Assembly (NCBI RefSeq): GCF_000187895.1
Contig: NZ_DS990123.1
Location: 1 to 64,000 of the forward strand
Length of the DNA: 64,000 nt
Reading direction: 5' to 3'
Origin: Phocaeicola plebeius DSM 17135
GTDB lineage: Bacteria; Bacteroidota; Bacteroidia; Bacteroidales; Bacteroidaceae
Positions within the stretch are counted from its first letter, which is position 1; each line of letters opens with the position of its first letter. A program made the position numbers and the translations under genes. The notes beneath the pieces were generated by a model. The model saw only the letters and a program-made list of their open reading frames with translations. It was not told the DNA's origin and made no database searches. Positions 15,931-24,453 of this stretch are shown here, one piece after another.

Positions 15931-17529
15931 CTATACAATTACCAGCGCAATCAGCTGAATAAACAGAATCAGGAATACCATAGCGATAGGATAAACCGTA
16001 GCGTATGCCACTCCCGGGATGTTACTGTCTGTCATCGAATCGGCAGCGGCCAGACCAGGCGTACTGGTCATACCTCCGGTAATGGTGCCTAATAAGTCGA
16101 GCAGACTTACCTTGAAGACCCATCGACCCACTATGGCAGCCAGCAGCATAGGTACCAATGTAACCAACGCTCCGACTCCGAAAAGCAGGAAACCACTTTC
16201 CTGGAAGGTGGCTACCAAAGTCTTTCCGGCTGAAGTTCCTACTTCTGCCAGGAACAGCAACAAGCCCAACTGACGCAGCAACTGATTGGCCGGACCTGAC
16301 ATGGACCACATAATCGGACCAGTCTTGCCAATGGCACTCAGGAACAAAGCCATCATCAGTACGCCTCCGGTCAGTCCCGGAGAGAAAGTCATGCCACCAC
16401 CGAAAGAGATGTGCAGTTTTCCGAATAATACGCCCAACACGATACCCATAGCAATCGGGAAGAAGTCTGTATCCGACAAACGCTTTACATCATTTCCCAA
16501 CAAACGGGCTACTGCCTGAATGCCTTCCTTTTCGCCCACCACCATCAGCTTGTCACCAAACTTCAGTGCCAATTCCGGTGAGGGAGACAAGTCAATACCG
16601 CTTCGGCGTACACGAGTGACCGTACAACCAAAGTTCTTCTGCAAGTTCAGTTCACCCAACTGTTTATTAATCATATCTTTCTTGGTGAGCAACAAAGATT
16701 CAATGGTCTGTGTATGGCTCAACGGGAGTTCACCTTCTTCACGTTCGCCCAACATCAGAGCCAAACTATTCAAGGAATTCTCACTGCCCACGGCCTGAAT
16801 GCAATCACCTTCCTGCAATACGGTATGAGCTTTAGGAATCAGAATCTCTTCTCCTTGCTTCAAGCGTGAAATTACGGCTCCCGTCATGGCACGTATGTTC
16901 AACTGACTTAGCGTACGGCCAAATACAGCCGGATTCGTCACCCGGAACAAACAAGTGCTCAATTCAGGGAACTGGCTGCGCCGTTCCTTCTCCAGTCTGC
17001 GTGCTTCTTCATTCAAGTCCACTCCCATCAGTTTGGGAAGCAACTTCACAAAAAGAATCACCCCAATCACCCCAAACGGATAGGCAATACCGTAGGCAAT
17101 GGAAGCCAACGGCGACTGGGTACTGTCAATGGCCACCGCCAAACCAGGTGTACTGGTCAAGGCACCAGCTATCAGTCCCACGATACTAGGTGTATCGATA
17201 TCAAAAAGATATTTCATTCCAACCCCTGTCAGGCAGGCAGAAGCCACAATCAGCAGTGTAATCAGAATCAAGGTTTTTCCCTTGCTCCGGAACGAATGGA
17301 AGAAACCCGGACCGGCCTGAATGCCAATCGTAAAGATAAACAACACCAGCCCGAAGGTTCCCAATTCCTTTGGAATGGACACCCCCCAATGCCCGAAGGC
17401 AAGAGCAATAAAAATTACGGCAGACACATCGAGCGATAGGCCCATCACTTTGATACGTCCGAGCATAAAGCCCAAGGCTACAATCAAGAAAATTGCAAAA
17501 TACGAAGTTTGCAGTAAGTCTGTCAACAT
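15931..17529 (-). CDS. AspT/YidE-type transporter with two TrkA-C domains
   Basis: 532 aa from the ATG at 17529; a longer frame from 17610 would overlap the upstream helicase stop and adds no membrane segment. Ten to eleven membrane helices in two repeats (about residues 1-175 and 360-530) flank a cytoplasmic block with two RCK_C/TrkA-C domains (about 205-345, GDKLMVVGEKEGIQAVARLL). Each membrane repeat has a SATP/TSTPGLA motif: ALTSTPGLAVAIDST in the first and GGMTSTPGLAAADSMTD in the second, which is the signature of the aspartate:alanine exchanger family. Substrate is not assignable. A 14-bp inverted repeat sits just upstream. Confidence 0.9.
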   Translation of the reverse strand: MLTDLLQTSYFAIFLIVALGFMLGRIKVMGLSLDVSAVIFIALAFGHWGVSIPKELGTFGLVLFIFTIGIQAGPGFFHSFRSKGKTLILITLLIVASACLTGVGMKYLFDIDTPSIVGLIAGALTSTPGLAVAIDSTQSPLASIAYGIAYPFGVIGVILFVKLLPKLMGVDLNEEARRLEKERRSQFPELSTCLFRVTNPAVFGRTLSQLNIRAMTGAVISRLKQGEEILIPKAHTVLQEGDCIQAVGSENSLNSLALMLGEREEGELPLSHTQTIESLLLTKKDMINKQLGELNLQKNFGCTVTRVRRSGIDLSPSPELALKFGDKLMVVGEKEGIQAVARLLGNDVKRLSDTDFFPIAMGIVLGVLFGKLHISFGGGMTFSPGLTGGVLMMALFLSAIGKTGPIMWSMSGPANQLLRQLGLLLFLAEVGTSAGKTLVATFQESGFLLFGVGALVTLVPMLLAAIVGRWVFKVSLLDLLGTITGGMTSTPGLAAADSMTDSNIPGVAYATVYPIAMVFLILFIQLIALVIV

Positions 17530-17554
17530 GGTTAATAAAGATAAATGAATAAAA

Positions 17555-17597
17555 CTGGGATAAAGATAAGCAAATTTTATGAATATCTTTATCCCAG
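17555..17597 (-). terminator. Hairpin between the helicase and transporter genes
   Basis: CTGGGATAAAGATA (17555-17568) and TATCTTTATCCCAG (17584-17597) form a perfect 14-bp stem with a 15-nt loop, placed just after the helicase stop (17607). On the minus strand it is followed by TTTTATT. It may terminate or attenuate read-through into the transporter gene. Each stem arm also contains TATCTTTA, close to the -7 promoter consensus, so an alternative role is a symmetrical operator or promoter region. Confidence 0.5.
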
Positions 17598-17606
17598 CTT
17601 CTGAAT

Positions 17607-19499
17607 TCACTCCTGCAGACTACCTACATACTCGTAAAGTTTCTTATAAAACGCATGCTTGGTCAATGTGGAAGCATCGCCCAGAATAATCAGTTTCATA
17701 CGGGCACGGGTGATGGCTACGTTCATACGGCGCAAGTCATTGAGGAAGCCAATCTGACCGTCTTCATTGGCACGTACCAGACTGATAAGAATCACGTCAC
17801 GCTCCTGCCCCTGAAAGCCGTCCACCGTATTGATGGTAATCAAGGAGCGATAAGGCTTGAAAAACGCATCTTTCCTTACCAGCTGACGCAAATACTGCAC
17901 CTGAGCCTTATAAGGAGAAATCAGTCCTACATCAATCCGTTCTTCTAAAAAGCGTTCCCGACCGATTTTCGTGATGTACTCCTTTAACTGACCAATAGAC
18001 AATTCAGCCTCCGGCTTATTGATTCGTCCGTAGTTTTCACCTACAAACTCCTCGTTGCAGTCCATGCCTTCCGTATTTACCCATTCTATCGGCGTATCAA
18101 AATCCAGGATGCTACGGTATTTCACTTCAGGAGCCGACTGTAACATCCCTCCATAAAACCAGTCGGACGAGAAACGCATAATCTCATCGTTCATACGATA
18201 CTGTACCTTCAGCAAGGATACCACCTCCGGCTTGTTCTTCACAATGGCCTGCATTAATGTATGTCCTAACCCCGCACGCAAGGCTTCCGGATTCTTCACC
18301 GTAGGCGGCAACTGACAATGGTCGCCAGCCCAAATCACCCGGTCGGCTTTACGAAGCGGAATCCAACATGCCGCTTCCAATGCCTGAGCCGCCTCGTCAA
18401 TAAATACCGTTCCAAACTTCTGTCCGGTGAGCAAGCGGTTGGCACTACCCACCAGCGTGCAGGCAATCACTCTTGCTTCACTGAACAAGGATTCATTGAT
18501 ACGGATTTCCAATTCCGTAGCTCGGTCTTTCAATGAATTGATTTTTTGCCGGATACTTTCCCGGTCATTTCCTTTCCGGCTACGGGTATATAGTTCACGA
18601 ATCGCCTTACGGATACTCCATAGCTGAGGATAGTCGGGATGTGACTCAAAACGACGTTCGTACGTAAACGACAACATCTTATCGTTTACCCGACTGGGAT
18701 TCCCGATACGGAGCACGCTGACACCACGGTCTACCAGTTTTTCACTAATCCAGTCGACAGCCATGTTACTCTGTGCACATACAAGTACCTGATTTTCACG
18801 ATGAAGTGTTTCATAAATAGCCTCCACCAGCGTAGTGGTCTTACCTGTTCCCGGAGGACCGTGTACAATGGCCACATCCTTGGCATGCAAGACTTTATTC
18901 ACCGCTTCATCCTGTGTGGCGTTCAACCAGGGGAAACGTACCGGTTGAAAAGAGAAAGTAGATACGGGTTGCGTACCATGAAAAATATCCCTTAACTCAG
19001 CCAGTCGGTTGTTCTTGGCAGAAATGACCTGTTTCAGTGCCTCGAACATCAGGCGATAGCTGGTTTCATCAAAATAGAGTTGTACCCCGACCACTTCTTT
19101 GCTCTGCAGCGTAAGCAGTGCATTGGCATCCGGCAAGATGACTACCATGCGGTCTTCCTCCACGTAATTCACCGTAGCTACGAAATTCAGGTAAGTCAGT
19201 TTCCCCGACATGTCCTGCGTAAAGAAACAAACCGGTTTCCCATATTCAAACAGATGCTCTATCTCCTTGTCTTCTTTTCGCTCTACTTCAATGACCAACT
19301 GATTCAAGGCATTGTAATAGCTCCGTCCCAGCGATAACGGATACCAGCACATGCCCCGTTTGATTTTCCGGCCAATTCCCATCAGCTCCGTCTGCTGCTG
19401 GAACTGCTCCTTTTCGTATTCATACTCTAATTTCAGCAATTCATAGTGATGCTGCAAGTATAAAACAGGCGATTTTATTTGAGTACCTTCCTTATTCAT
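17607..19499 (-). CDS. Superfamily 1 helicase (Upf1/IGHMBP2/Dna2-like)
   Basis: 630 aa. An N-terminal beta-barrel-like region (about 1-190) precedes the SF1B motor. Motifs in order: Walker A VHGPPGTGKTTT (about 213-224), motif Ia VLVCAQSNMAVDWI, motif II FIDEAAQAL (DEAA box), motif III WAGDHCQLPPTV, motif IV VGLISPYKAQVQYLR, motif V TVDGFQGQERDVI and motif VI NVAITRARMKLI. It is a predicted 5'-3' DNA or RNA helicase acting on nucleic acids in the cytoplasm. Proteins of this size and layout are common single-copy genes in Bacteroidota. Its start overlaps the stop of the upstream EamA gene by 8 nt, so they are coupled. Confidence 0.93.
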   Translation of the reverse strand: MNKEGTQIKSPVLYLQHHYELLKLEYEYEKEQFQQQTELMGIGRKIKRGMCWYPLSLGRSYYNALNQLVIEVERKEDKEIEHLFEYGKPVCFFTQDMSGKLTYLNFVATVNYVEEDRMVVILPDANALLTLQSKEVVGVQLYFDETSYRLMFEALKQVISAKNNRLAELRDIFHGTQPVSTFSFQPVRFPWLNATQDEAVNKVLHAKDVAIVHGPPGTGKTTTLVEAIYETLHRENQVLVCAQSNMAVDWISEKLVDRGVSVLRIGNPSRVNDKMLSFTYERRFESHPDYPQLWSIRKAIRELYTRSRKGNDRESIRQKINSLKDRATELEIRINESLFSEARVIACTLVGSANRLLTGQKFGTVFIDEAAQALEAACWIPLRKADRVIWAGDHCQLPPTVKNPEALRAGLGHTLMQAIVKNKPEVVSLLKVQYRMNDEIMRFSSDWFYGGMLQSAPEVKYRSILDFDTPIEWVNTEGMDCNEEFVGENYGRINKPEAELSIGQLKEYITKIGRERFLEERIDVGLISPYKAQVQYLRQLVRKDAFFKPYRSLITINTVDGFQGQERDVILISLVRANEDGQIGFLNDLRRMNVAITRARMKLIILGDASTLTKHAFYKKLYEYVGSLQE

Positions 19500-20421
19500 T
19501 TCCTTCTACATTTGATTTGCTTTCTGCCAGCATTTGGGCACGCGATTTACTCTGCGTCACCACATAGACACCTGTAAAAATCAACAGCGCCGCTACAATC
19601 TTCACCCAACCGAAAGTTGCCATACCAGCAAGTACAGCCACACAACTTCCCACAACCGGCTGCATGTAGTTATACATACTGACTACTGTAGGCCGCAAGG
19701 ACTTCTGACCGACCAGCATCAAAATATAAGCCACATACGTACCAAAGAGTATAACATAACCGACTTCCAACCAAACTTCTACCGGGAAAGCTGCCCAATC
19801 CATCACTGAAAAATCATGATAAGAGAAAGGTATAAAGCATATCGCCGCATAAGTAAACATCCACTTCATCAACGTAATCACGTGATAACGCGCAATCAAC
19901 TTCTTAAAAATGGTCAGATAACAGGCAAAACTAATCTGAGCTGCCATACAGAGTGCATCCCCCCATACGCTGCCACCTTCCGTATCTCCTCCCCGGTTGC
20001 TCAGAATCAAGGTCAGGGCACCGATGGACCCAAGAAATATCCCAATCACCTTTTTCGGAGTAACGGGTTCTTTCAGGAATAGAGCCGCTAAAATCATGGT
20101 TACAATCGGCATGGTAGTAGTCATGATAGACGCATCGACCGGAGAGGTCAGTGACAAGCCGAAAGTAAAACATCCCTGATTGCAGACAATCCCTAACAAG
20201 GAAGCAAAGAACAGCATCAGCAAATCATGCGGATTGACCTTCTCCTGCTTTACGAAGAAAGAGGTAGTCCAAAAACACACGGCCGCTCCTATCATACGCA
20301 TATTCGCCAGTGTGAGTCCGGTAATACCCGCTTCCATGGCTGCCTTGCCTACCGGCGACATCAATCCCCACATGCTTGCAGCCAATAACAATGAAATATG
20401 AGCTTTTACAGAACCTTTCAT
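19492..20421 (-). CDS. EamA/DMT-family exporter
   Basis: 309 aa with about ten membrane helices in two homologous EamA repeats (roughly residues 5-140 and 155-290). ASMWGLMSPVGKAAM at the N-terminus and KEPVTPKKVIGIFLGSIGAL in the first repeat are typical. The family exports amino acids, purines or other small metabolites from the inner membrane; the substrate cannot be told. It overlaps the helicase gene start and is divergent from the ATPase gene at 20540. A TAACTTTG box (20452-20445) provides a probable promoter 24 nt upstream of the start. Confidence 0.9.
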   Translation of the reverse strand: MKGSVKAHISLLLAASMWGLMSPVGKAAMEAGITGLTLANMRMIGAAVCFWTTSFFVKQEKVNPHDLLMLFFASLLGIVCNQGCFTFGLSLTSPVDASIMTTTMPIVTMILAALFLKEPVTPKKVIGIFLGSIGALTLILSNRGGDTEGGSVWGDALCMAAQISFACYLTIFKKLIARYHVITLMKWMFTYAAICFIPFSYHDFSVMDWAAFPVEVWLEVGYVILFGTYVAYILMLVGQKSLRPTVVSMYNYMQPVVGSCVAVLAGMATFGWVKIVAALLIFTGVYVVTQSKSRAQMLAESKSNVEGNE

Positions 20422-20482
20422 GATTTAGTCTCTTTAAATTTCTGCAAAGTTACGAGGTTTTTGAAAAAAGGGCCGGTCGGGC

Positions 20483-20514
20483 GTTGATTTATTCCCGGGA
20501 ATTTTCTATTTTTG
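20483..20514 (+). promoter_or_regulatory. Promoter of the ATPase-DUF4435 pair
   Basis: GTTG (20483-20486), 20 nt, TATTTTTG (20507-20514), close to the TTTG/TAnnTTTG consensus. The start would be near 20520, about 20 nt before the ATG. Confidence 0.6.
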
Positions 20515-20539
20515 TTTGACGCGTTAAAAAATACAGTCC

Positions 20540-21364
20540 ATGAAAAAGCAAGCTGAATATATCAAGCGCATTGAGATAAAGGGCTTATGGGGCCGGAAAA
20601 ACATTGCCTGGGATTTACGCCCGGATGTAAACATCCTGAGTGGAGTAAACGGCATCGGAAAAAGTACGATTCTGAACAACTCTGTCCGCCGGCTGAGTGA
20701 CCTGGAAGGAGGAGCCCTGAGTAACGGCATACATCTGGGAGTGTCTTTCACTTTCTATCCGGAAGATGCCACCTATATCCACTTCGATGTGATAAGAAGT
20801 TTTGACCGTCCGCTGCTCAGTTCCGGATTATTGGAAAAAATCGGTAACCAGAATGTCAAGACTGAACTCGACTGGCAGCTTTATCTCCTGCAGCGACGCT
20901 ATCTGGATTATCAAGTAAACATCGGCAACCGGATTATCGAGCTTTTGACCAGCGGCAAGCCCGAAAATCAATCCAAGGCAGCCGAAATCTCTCTGCCTAA
21001 AACCCATTTCCAGAACCTGGTAGACGACCTGTTCAGTGAAACGGGGAAAAAGATTCTCCGCCAGAGCAATGAAATACAGTTTGAACAAGACGGCGACATA
21101 TTAACCCCTTATCAGCTTTCTTCCGGTGAAAAGCAGATGCTGGTCATCCTGCTCACCGTACTGGTGCAGGACAACCAACCATGTACCCTCTTTATGGACG
21201 AACCCGAAATCTCACTTCATGTAGAATGGCAGCAACGGCTTATCTCGCTCATCCGAAGCCTGAATCCGAATGTGCAAATTATACTGACCACCCATTCACC
21301 GGCACTTATCATGAACGGATGGATGGACGCCGTTACCGAAGTGAGTGACATTACAACCCTTTAA
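20540..21364 (+). CDS. AAA/ABC-type ATPase (SMC/OLD-like), partner of DUF4435
   Basis: 274 aa soluble ATPase. Walker A GVNGIGKST lies at 35-43, an ABC-like signature LSSGEKQ at 193-199, Walker B CTLFMDEPE with D220 and E221, and an H-loop TTHSPAL with H252. The short lid between them (about 60-185) has no long coiled coil, so this is a compact AAA_21/AAA_15-type protein. The family hydrolyses ATP upon dimerisation and controls an effector; here the effector is likely the DUF4435 protein encoded 14 nt downstream. The ATPase is much shorter than AriA of PARIS as I know it. Its physiological role is unknown. Confidence 0.88.
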   Translation: MKKQAEYIKRIEIKGLWGRKNIAWDLRPDVNILSGVNGIGKSTILNNSVRRLSDLEGGALSNGIHLGVSFTFYPEDATYIHFDVIRSFDRPLLSSGLLEKIGNQNVKTELDWQLYLLQRRYLDYQVNIGNRIIELLTSGKPENQSKAAEISLPKTHFQNLVDDLFSETGKKILRQSNEIQFEQDGDILTPYQLSSGEKQMLVILLTVLVQDNQPCTLFMDEPEISLHVEWQQRLISLIRSLNPNVQIILTTHSPALIMNGWMDAVTEVSDITTL

Positions 21365-21378
21365 AAACATGTAGCCGT

Positions 21379-22377
21379 ATGGGAAAAAGACTGACTGAAA
21401 ACCTTTCTTCCCTGTACATTGGAGCGGCTAACAGCCTTAAGCCCAAGCGTGCAAGAAGAAAAATCGTGGCCTACGTAGAAAGCTATGATGATATTTCTTT
21501 CTGGAGATCCATACTTGCGGAATACGAAGACAACACCCGCTATTTCGAAGTCATGCTCCCCTCTCAGACTTCATTGGCTAAAGGTAAGAAAACCGTACTG
21601 ATGAACCAGCTCGGGAAGCAATTAGGCGAGAATATGATTGCCTGCGTGGACAGCGATTATGACTACCTGTTGCAAGGACGTACCAACACCTCCCGATACA
21701 TCATCGAAAATCCCTACGTGATGCAAACCTATGCATACGCCATTGAGAACTACCATTGCTATGCCGAAGGATTGCATGAAATCTGCGTCATGGCTACGCT
21801 GAACGACCATAAGCTGATTAATTTTCCGGAATTCATGAAACTTTATTCTCAGATAGCCTATCCGCTATTTGTATGGTCTGTCTGGTTTTACCGGAAACAT
21901 ATTCTGTCTGAATTCTCACTGTTGGACTTCTGTTCCTATGTAAAGCTTGATCAGGTTAGCACTCATCATCCGGAACGAAGTCTGGAAACCATGGCCAAAA
22001 AAGTCAACCGCAAACTGCATGACCTGGAACGCCATCATCCGGAAGCGCTGGAAGAGATTGAAAGCATGAAAAAAGAATTCGACCGCTTGGGAGTCCATCC
22101 AGACAATACCTATATGTTTATTCAAGGCCATCACATTATGGACAATGTAGTGTTGCGACTGCTCATTCCCGTATGCACCGTACTCCGCCGGGAAAGAGAA
22201 CAGCAAATCCATGACCTGGCCCTCCACGACATGCAGCTTCACAACGAGCTGACCAGCTATCAGCGAAGTCAGGTAGGGGTGGAAGTCGTTATCCACCGAA
22301 ACAGTTTCTACAAGAACTCTCCTCTCTACCAGATGATACGGAGAGACATCGAGAAATTTCTCAAAATCATCCATTAG
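21379..22377 (+). CDS. DUF4435 (TOPRIM-like) protein
   Basis: 332 aa. The DUF4435 motifs are visible in order: VAYVESYDDISFW with E34 and D37/D38 (the first acidic position of a TOPRIM-like site), MIACVDSDYDYLL with D91, D93 and D95 (the DxD position) and YAIENYHCY with E123 and N124. The rest (about 140-330) is helical. DUF4435 is the domain of AriB, the TOPRIM effector of the PARIS phage-defence system, and resembles OLD nucleases. The paired ATPase upstream strengthens the analogy. The gene pair sits among housekeeping genes without visible mobile DNA, so it could also be a core, non-defence function such as DNA or RNA processing. Confidence 0.85.
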   Translation: MGKRLTENLSSLYIGAANSLKPKRARRKIVAYVESYDDISFWRSILAEYEDNTRYFEVMLPSQTSLAKGKKTVLMNQLGKQLGENMIACVDSDYDYLLQGRTNTSRYIIENPYVMQTYAYAIENYHCYAEGLHEICVMATLNDHKLINFPEFMKLYSQIAYPLFVWSVWFYRKHILSEFSLLDFCSYVKLDQVSTHHPERSLETMAKKVNRKLHDLERHHPEALEEIESMKKEFDRLGVHPDNTYMFIQGHHIMDNVVLRLLIPVCTVLRREREQQIHDLALHDMQLHNELTSYQRSQVGVEVVIHRNSFYKNSPLYQMIRRDIEKFLKIIH

Positions 22378-22434
22378 CCGGTATTTCCCTATCCAATTAT
22401 AGGAAATCCCCTACAAAAGAATGGGCATTTTCAT

Positions 22435-22466
22435 CTTGACCGGAGAATTTTCTTCCGCTAACTTTG
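22435..22466 (+). promoter_or_regulatory. Promoter of the secreted Pro-rich protein gene
   Basis: CTTG (22435-22438), 20 nt, TAACTTTG (22459-22466). It lies downstream of the longest possible start (22421), which argues that translation begins at 22514 or 22520. Confidence 0.6.
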
Positions 22467-22513
22467 TGCTATCAACAAAGCTGGAGAAATCATACTCTCA
22501 GCCGGAAAAGACA

Positions 22514-23383
22514 ATGCTTATGAGAACAAGAACATTTATTCTTTGCCTGCTGGCCCTTTGCCTGAGCACAATCCGGGGCTACGCATCCGGTCTGGGCGAC
22601 TTCCGTATCAATGCCCGTTTCCTGACCGACCGAATGGCCTTTGAACTGCACCTCAACAGTAACCAGTACAACGACCTGTACGAAATCAATTACGACTTTC
22701 TCTGCAATATAGGTCCATACGTTTCTGGCATTGCCGTTGCCGACACTCGTGCGATGGATGCATATTACCGTTACCTGGACGAACGAAACGACGACCTGCG
22801 ATGGGTACTTTCACAAGCAGAATACGTACGCTTCATCGATATCGAATATTTCTTCCGCCCCATTTATGCCATCAATAACGTATGCTATCTGCGTGTGTAT
22901 AAAATTTATCCGAACAGAACCCATTTCTACTTCGGACCTCCCCGCCATTACCTGACCTACAGAGGCGGACATTGCCGAGCACATTTCGGAGGCGTAAGCT
23001 ACTACCGGCGTAATTATCCTGCACGCTACCACCATCCGGTGTACAGCCGTCCGTGCCGAGTCAGTCCGCAGATGCGACCGCACGACTTTGCCGGACCACG
23101 TCCGGGCAATCGTCCTCCGCAGAAGCCCAACTGGAAACCTGCCCCCCGTCCGGACCGGAAACCTGTCTCTGTGGGTAGACCCAATTACCGCCCGCCTCAG
23201 CATTCGGAACACAAACCGCAGGCACGCCCACCTCACAATCCTCACAAGAACCCAGGCTTCAAGCCCCAGGAAAGGCCAACCCGACGCCCGGAGGTAAGTC
23301 CCGACAAAATGCGTCCGAAACAAATCCGGGAAAAAAGCAACATAAAAGAAAAAGAGCGTAAATCTCTCTCCAAACGATTATAA
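22514..23383 (+). CDS. Secreted protein with a Pro/Arg/Lys-rich tail
   Basis: 289 aa from ATG 22514 (22520 is possible). Signal peptide at about 1-25 (MRTRTFILCLLALCLSTIRGYAS). The folded part (about 28-155) has LTDRMAFELHLNSNQYNDLYEINYDFLC and DLRWVLSQAEYVRFIDIEYFFRPIY, and is followed by a tyrosine/histidine-rich stretch and a low-complexity C-terminal half rich in Pro, Arg, Lys and His. Similar domain layouts occur in many Bacteroides secreted proteins, but I cannot name a family. The basic tail could bind nucleic acid or cell wall, which is inference. A strong terminator follows. Confidence 0.75.
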   Translation: MLMRTRTFILCLLALCLSTIRGYASGLGDFRINARFLTDRMAFELHLNSNQYNDLYEINYDFLCNIGPYVSGIAVADTRAMDAYYRYLDERNDDLRWVLSQAEYVRFIDIEYFFRPIYAINNVCYLRVYKIYPNRTHFYFGPPRHYLTYRGGHCRAHFGGVSYYRRNYPARYHHPVYSRPCRVSPQMRPHDFAGPRPGNRPPQKPNWKPAPRPDRKPVSVGRPNYRPPQHSEHKPQARPPHNPHKNPGFKPQERPTRRPEVSPDKMRPKQIREKSNIKEKERKSLSKRL

Positions 23384-23389
23384 ATAAAA

Positions 23390-23430
23390 AAGTGCTGAAT
23401 CAGGAATTATCTTTTCCAGATTCAGCACTT
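23390..23430. terminator. Bidirectional terminator (Pro-rich protein / cvfB)
   Basis: AAGTGCTGAATC (23390-23401) and GATTCAGCACTT (23419-23430) form a perfect 12-bp stem with a 17-nt loop. A and T runs flank it between convergent genes. Confidence 0.85.
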
Positions 23431-23450
23431 CCTTTTATATCAAAAGATTC

Positions 23451-24287
23451 TCAGACTAAGCGGATACCCCCTTCTTCCAGCATCACCAGTCTTTTCTTAT
23501 ATAAATCGCCGACCGCTTTCTTGAAAGTCTTCTTACTTACACCGAAGGTCTGGTAAATCACCTCCGCATCGGTCTTATCATTCAGCGGAGTAAAGCCGTC
23601 ATTATCCTTGATGTACTGAAGCAATACCTCGGAAAAATCATCTACCTTCCGGGCACCGGCCTTCTGCAATTCCAAGTCAATCTTGCCATCCGGACGTACC
23701 TGCTTCACGAAAGCACTCAGGTGCATTCCCGCTTCCAAAGGCTGGAACACCTCGTTATGGAACAGCATACCGCTAAACTGATTTTCTACAATCACCTTGT
23801 AGCCTAAATCCGTACGCTGCCATACCATGACATTCACCTCCTGTCCCGGCTGGTACTCCGGTTTCTCCGTAGAAAGATAATGCTCCACCTTGGCAGAAGC
23901 CACAATACGATAGCTTTCTTCATCCAGATGCACATGCACCACATAGCGCTTTCCTTTCTGCATCTTCATCTTCTGCTCACGGAAAGGCACGAACAAGTCT
24001 TTCATCAGTCCCCAGTCAAGAAAGGCACCGAACTGATTGACCCATGCCACCTGCAGACAGGCAAATTCACCCACCTGTACATAAGGCTGCAGTGTAGTAG
24101 CGACCAGACGCTCCTCCATATCGAGGTAAATAAATACATTCAGAATGTCTCCCGGCTTGGTACCTTCGGGCACATAACGTTTCGGAAGCAAGATTTCACC
24201 GTCCTCATCTCCATTGAGGTACACCCCGAAATCCACTTCCTTCACTACTTCCAGCTGATTATATTTTCCTAATTTTATATGACTCAT
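23451..24287 (-). CDS. cvfB: S1-domain RNA-binding protein, CvfB family
   Basis: 278 aa. It has the CvfB arrangement: three S1-like OB-fold domains (about residues 1-65, 70-135 and 145-215) followed by a winged-helix domain (about 220-278, with EVLLQYIKDNDGFTPLNDKTD and VSKKTFKKAVGDLYKKRLV). The N-terminal motif VDFGVYLNGDEDGEILLPKRYVPEG is diagnostic of the family. CvfB binds RNA and affects virulence gene expression in Staphylococcus; its role in Bacteroides is not established. A TATCTTTG box (24314-24307) lies about 20 nt upstream. Confidence 0.9.
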   Translation of the reverse strand: MSHIKLGKYNQLEVVKEVDFGVYLNGDEDGEILLPKRYVPEGTKPGDILNVFIYLDMEERLVATTLQPYVQVGEFACLQVAWVNQFGAFLDWGLMKDLFVPFREQKMKMQKGKRYVVHVHLDEESYRIVASAKVEHYLSTEKPEYQPGQEVNVMVWQRTDLGYKVIVENQFSGMLFHNEVFQPLEAGMHLSAFVKQVRPDGKIDLELQKAGARKVDDFSEVLLQYIKDNDGFTPLNDKTDAEVIYQTFGVSKKTFKKAVGDLYKKRLVMLEEGGIRLV

Positions 24288-24453
24288 AACAACTCTTTAT
24301 TTCCGCCAAAGATAGCATAAAAAACTCATATACTCACACTGCCTTCCCTATAAAGAAAAACTAAAAATATTTTTATTTTTACGCCGCAAAGTAAGTGGTA
24401 AACCGCCGTGACTTGTTTTATAGGAAAAACATATATCATTAAACTTTATATCT

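Noticed and set aside
22421..22513. Upstream start for the secreted Pro-rich protein
   Set aside because: The extra 31 residues precede the predicted promoter and push the signal peptide inwards.
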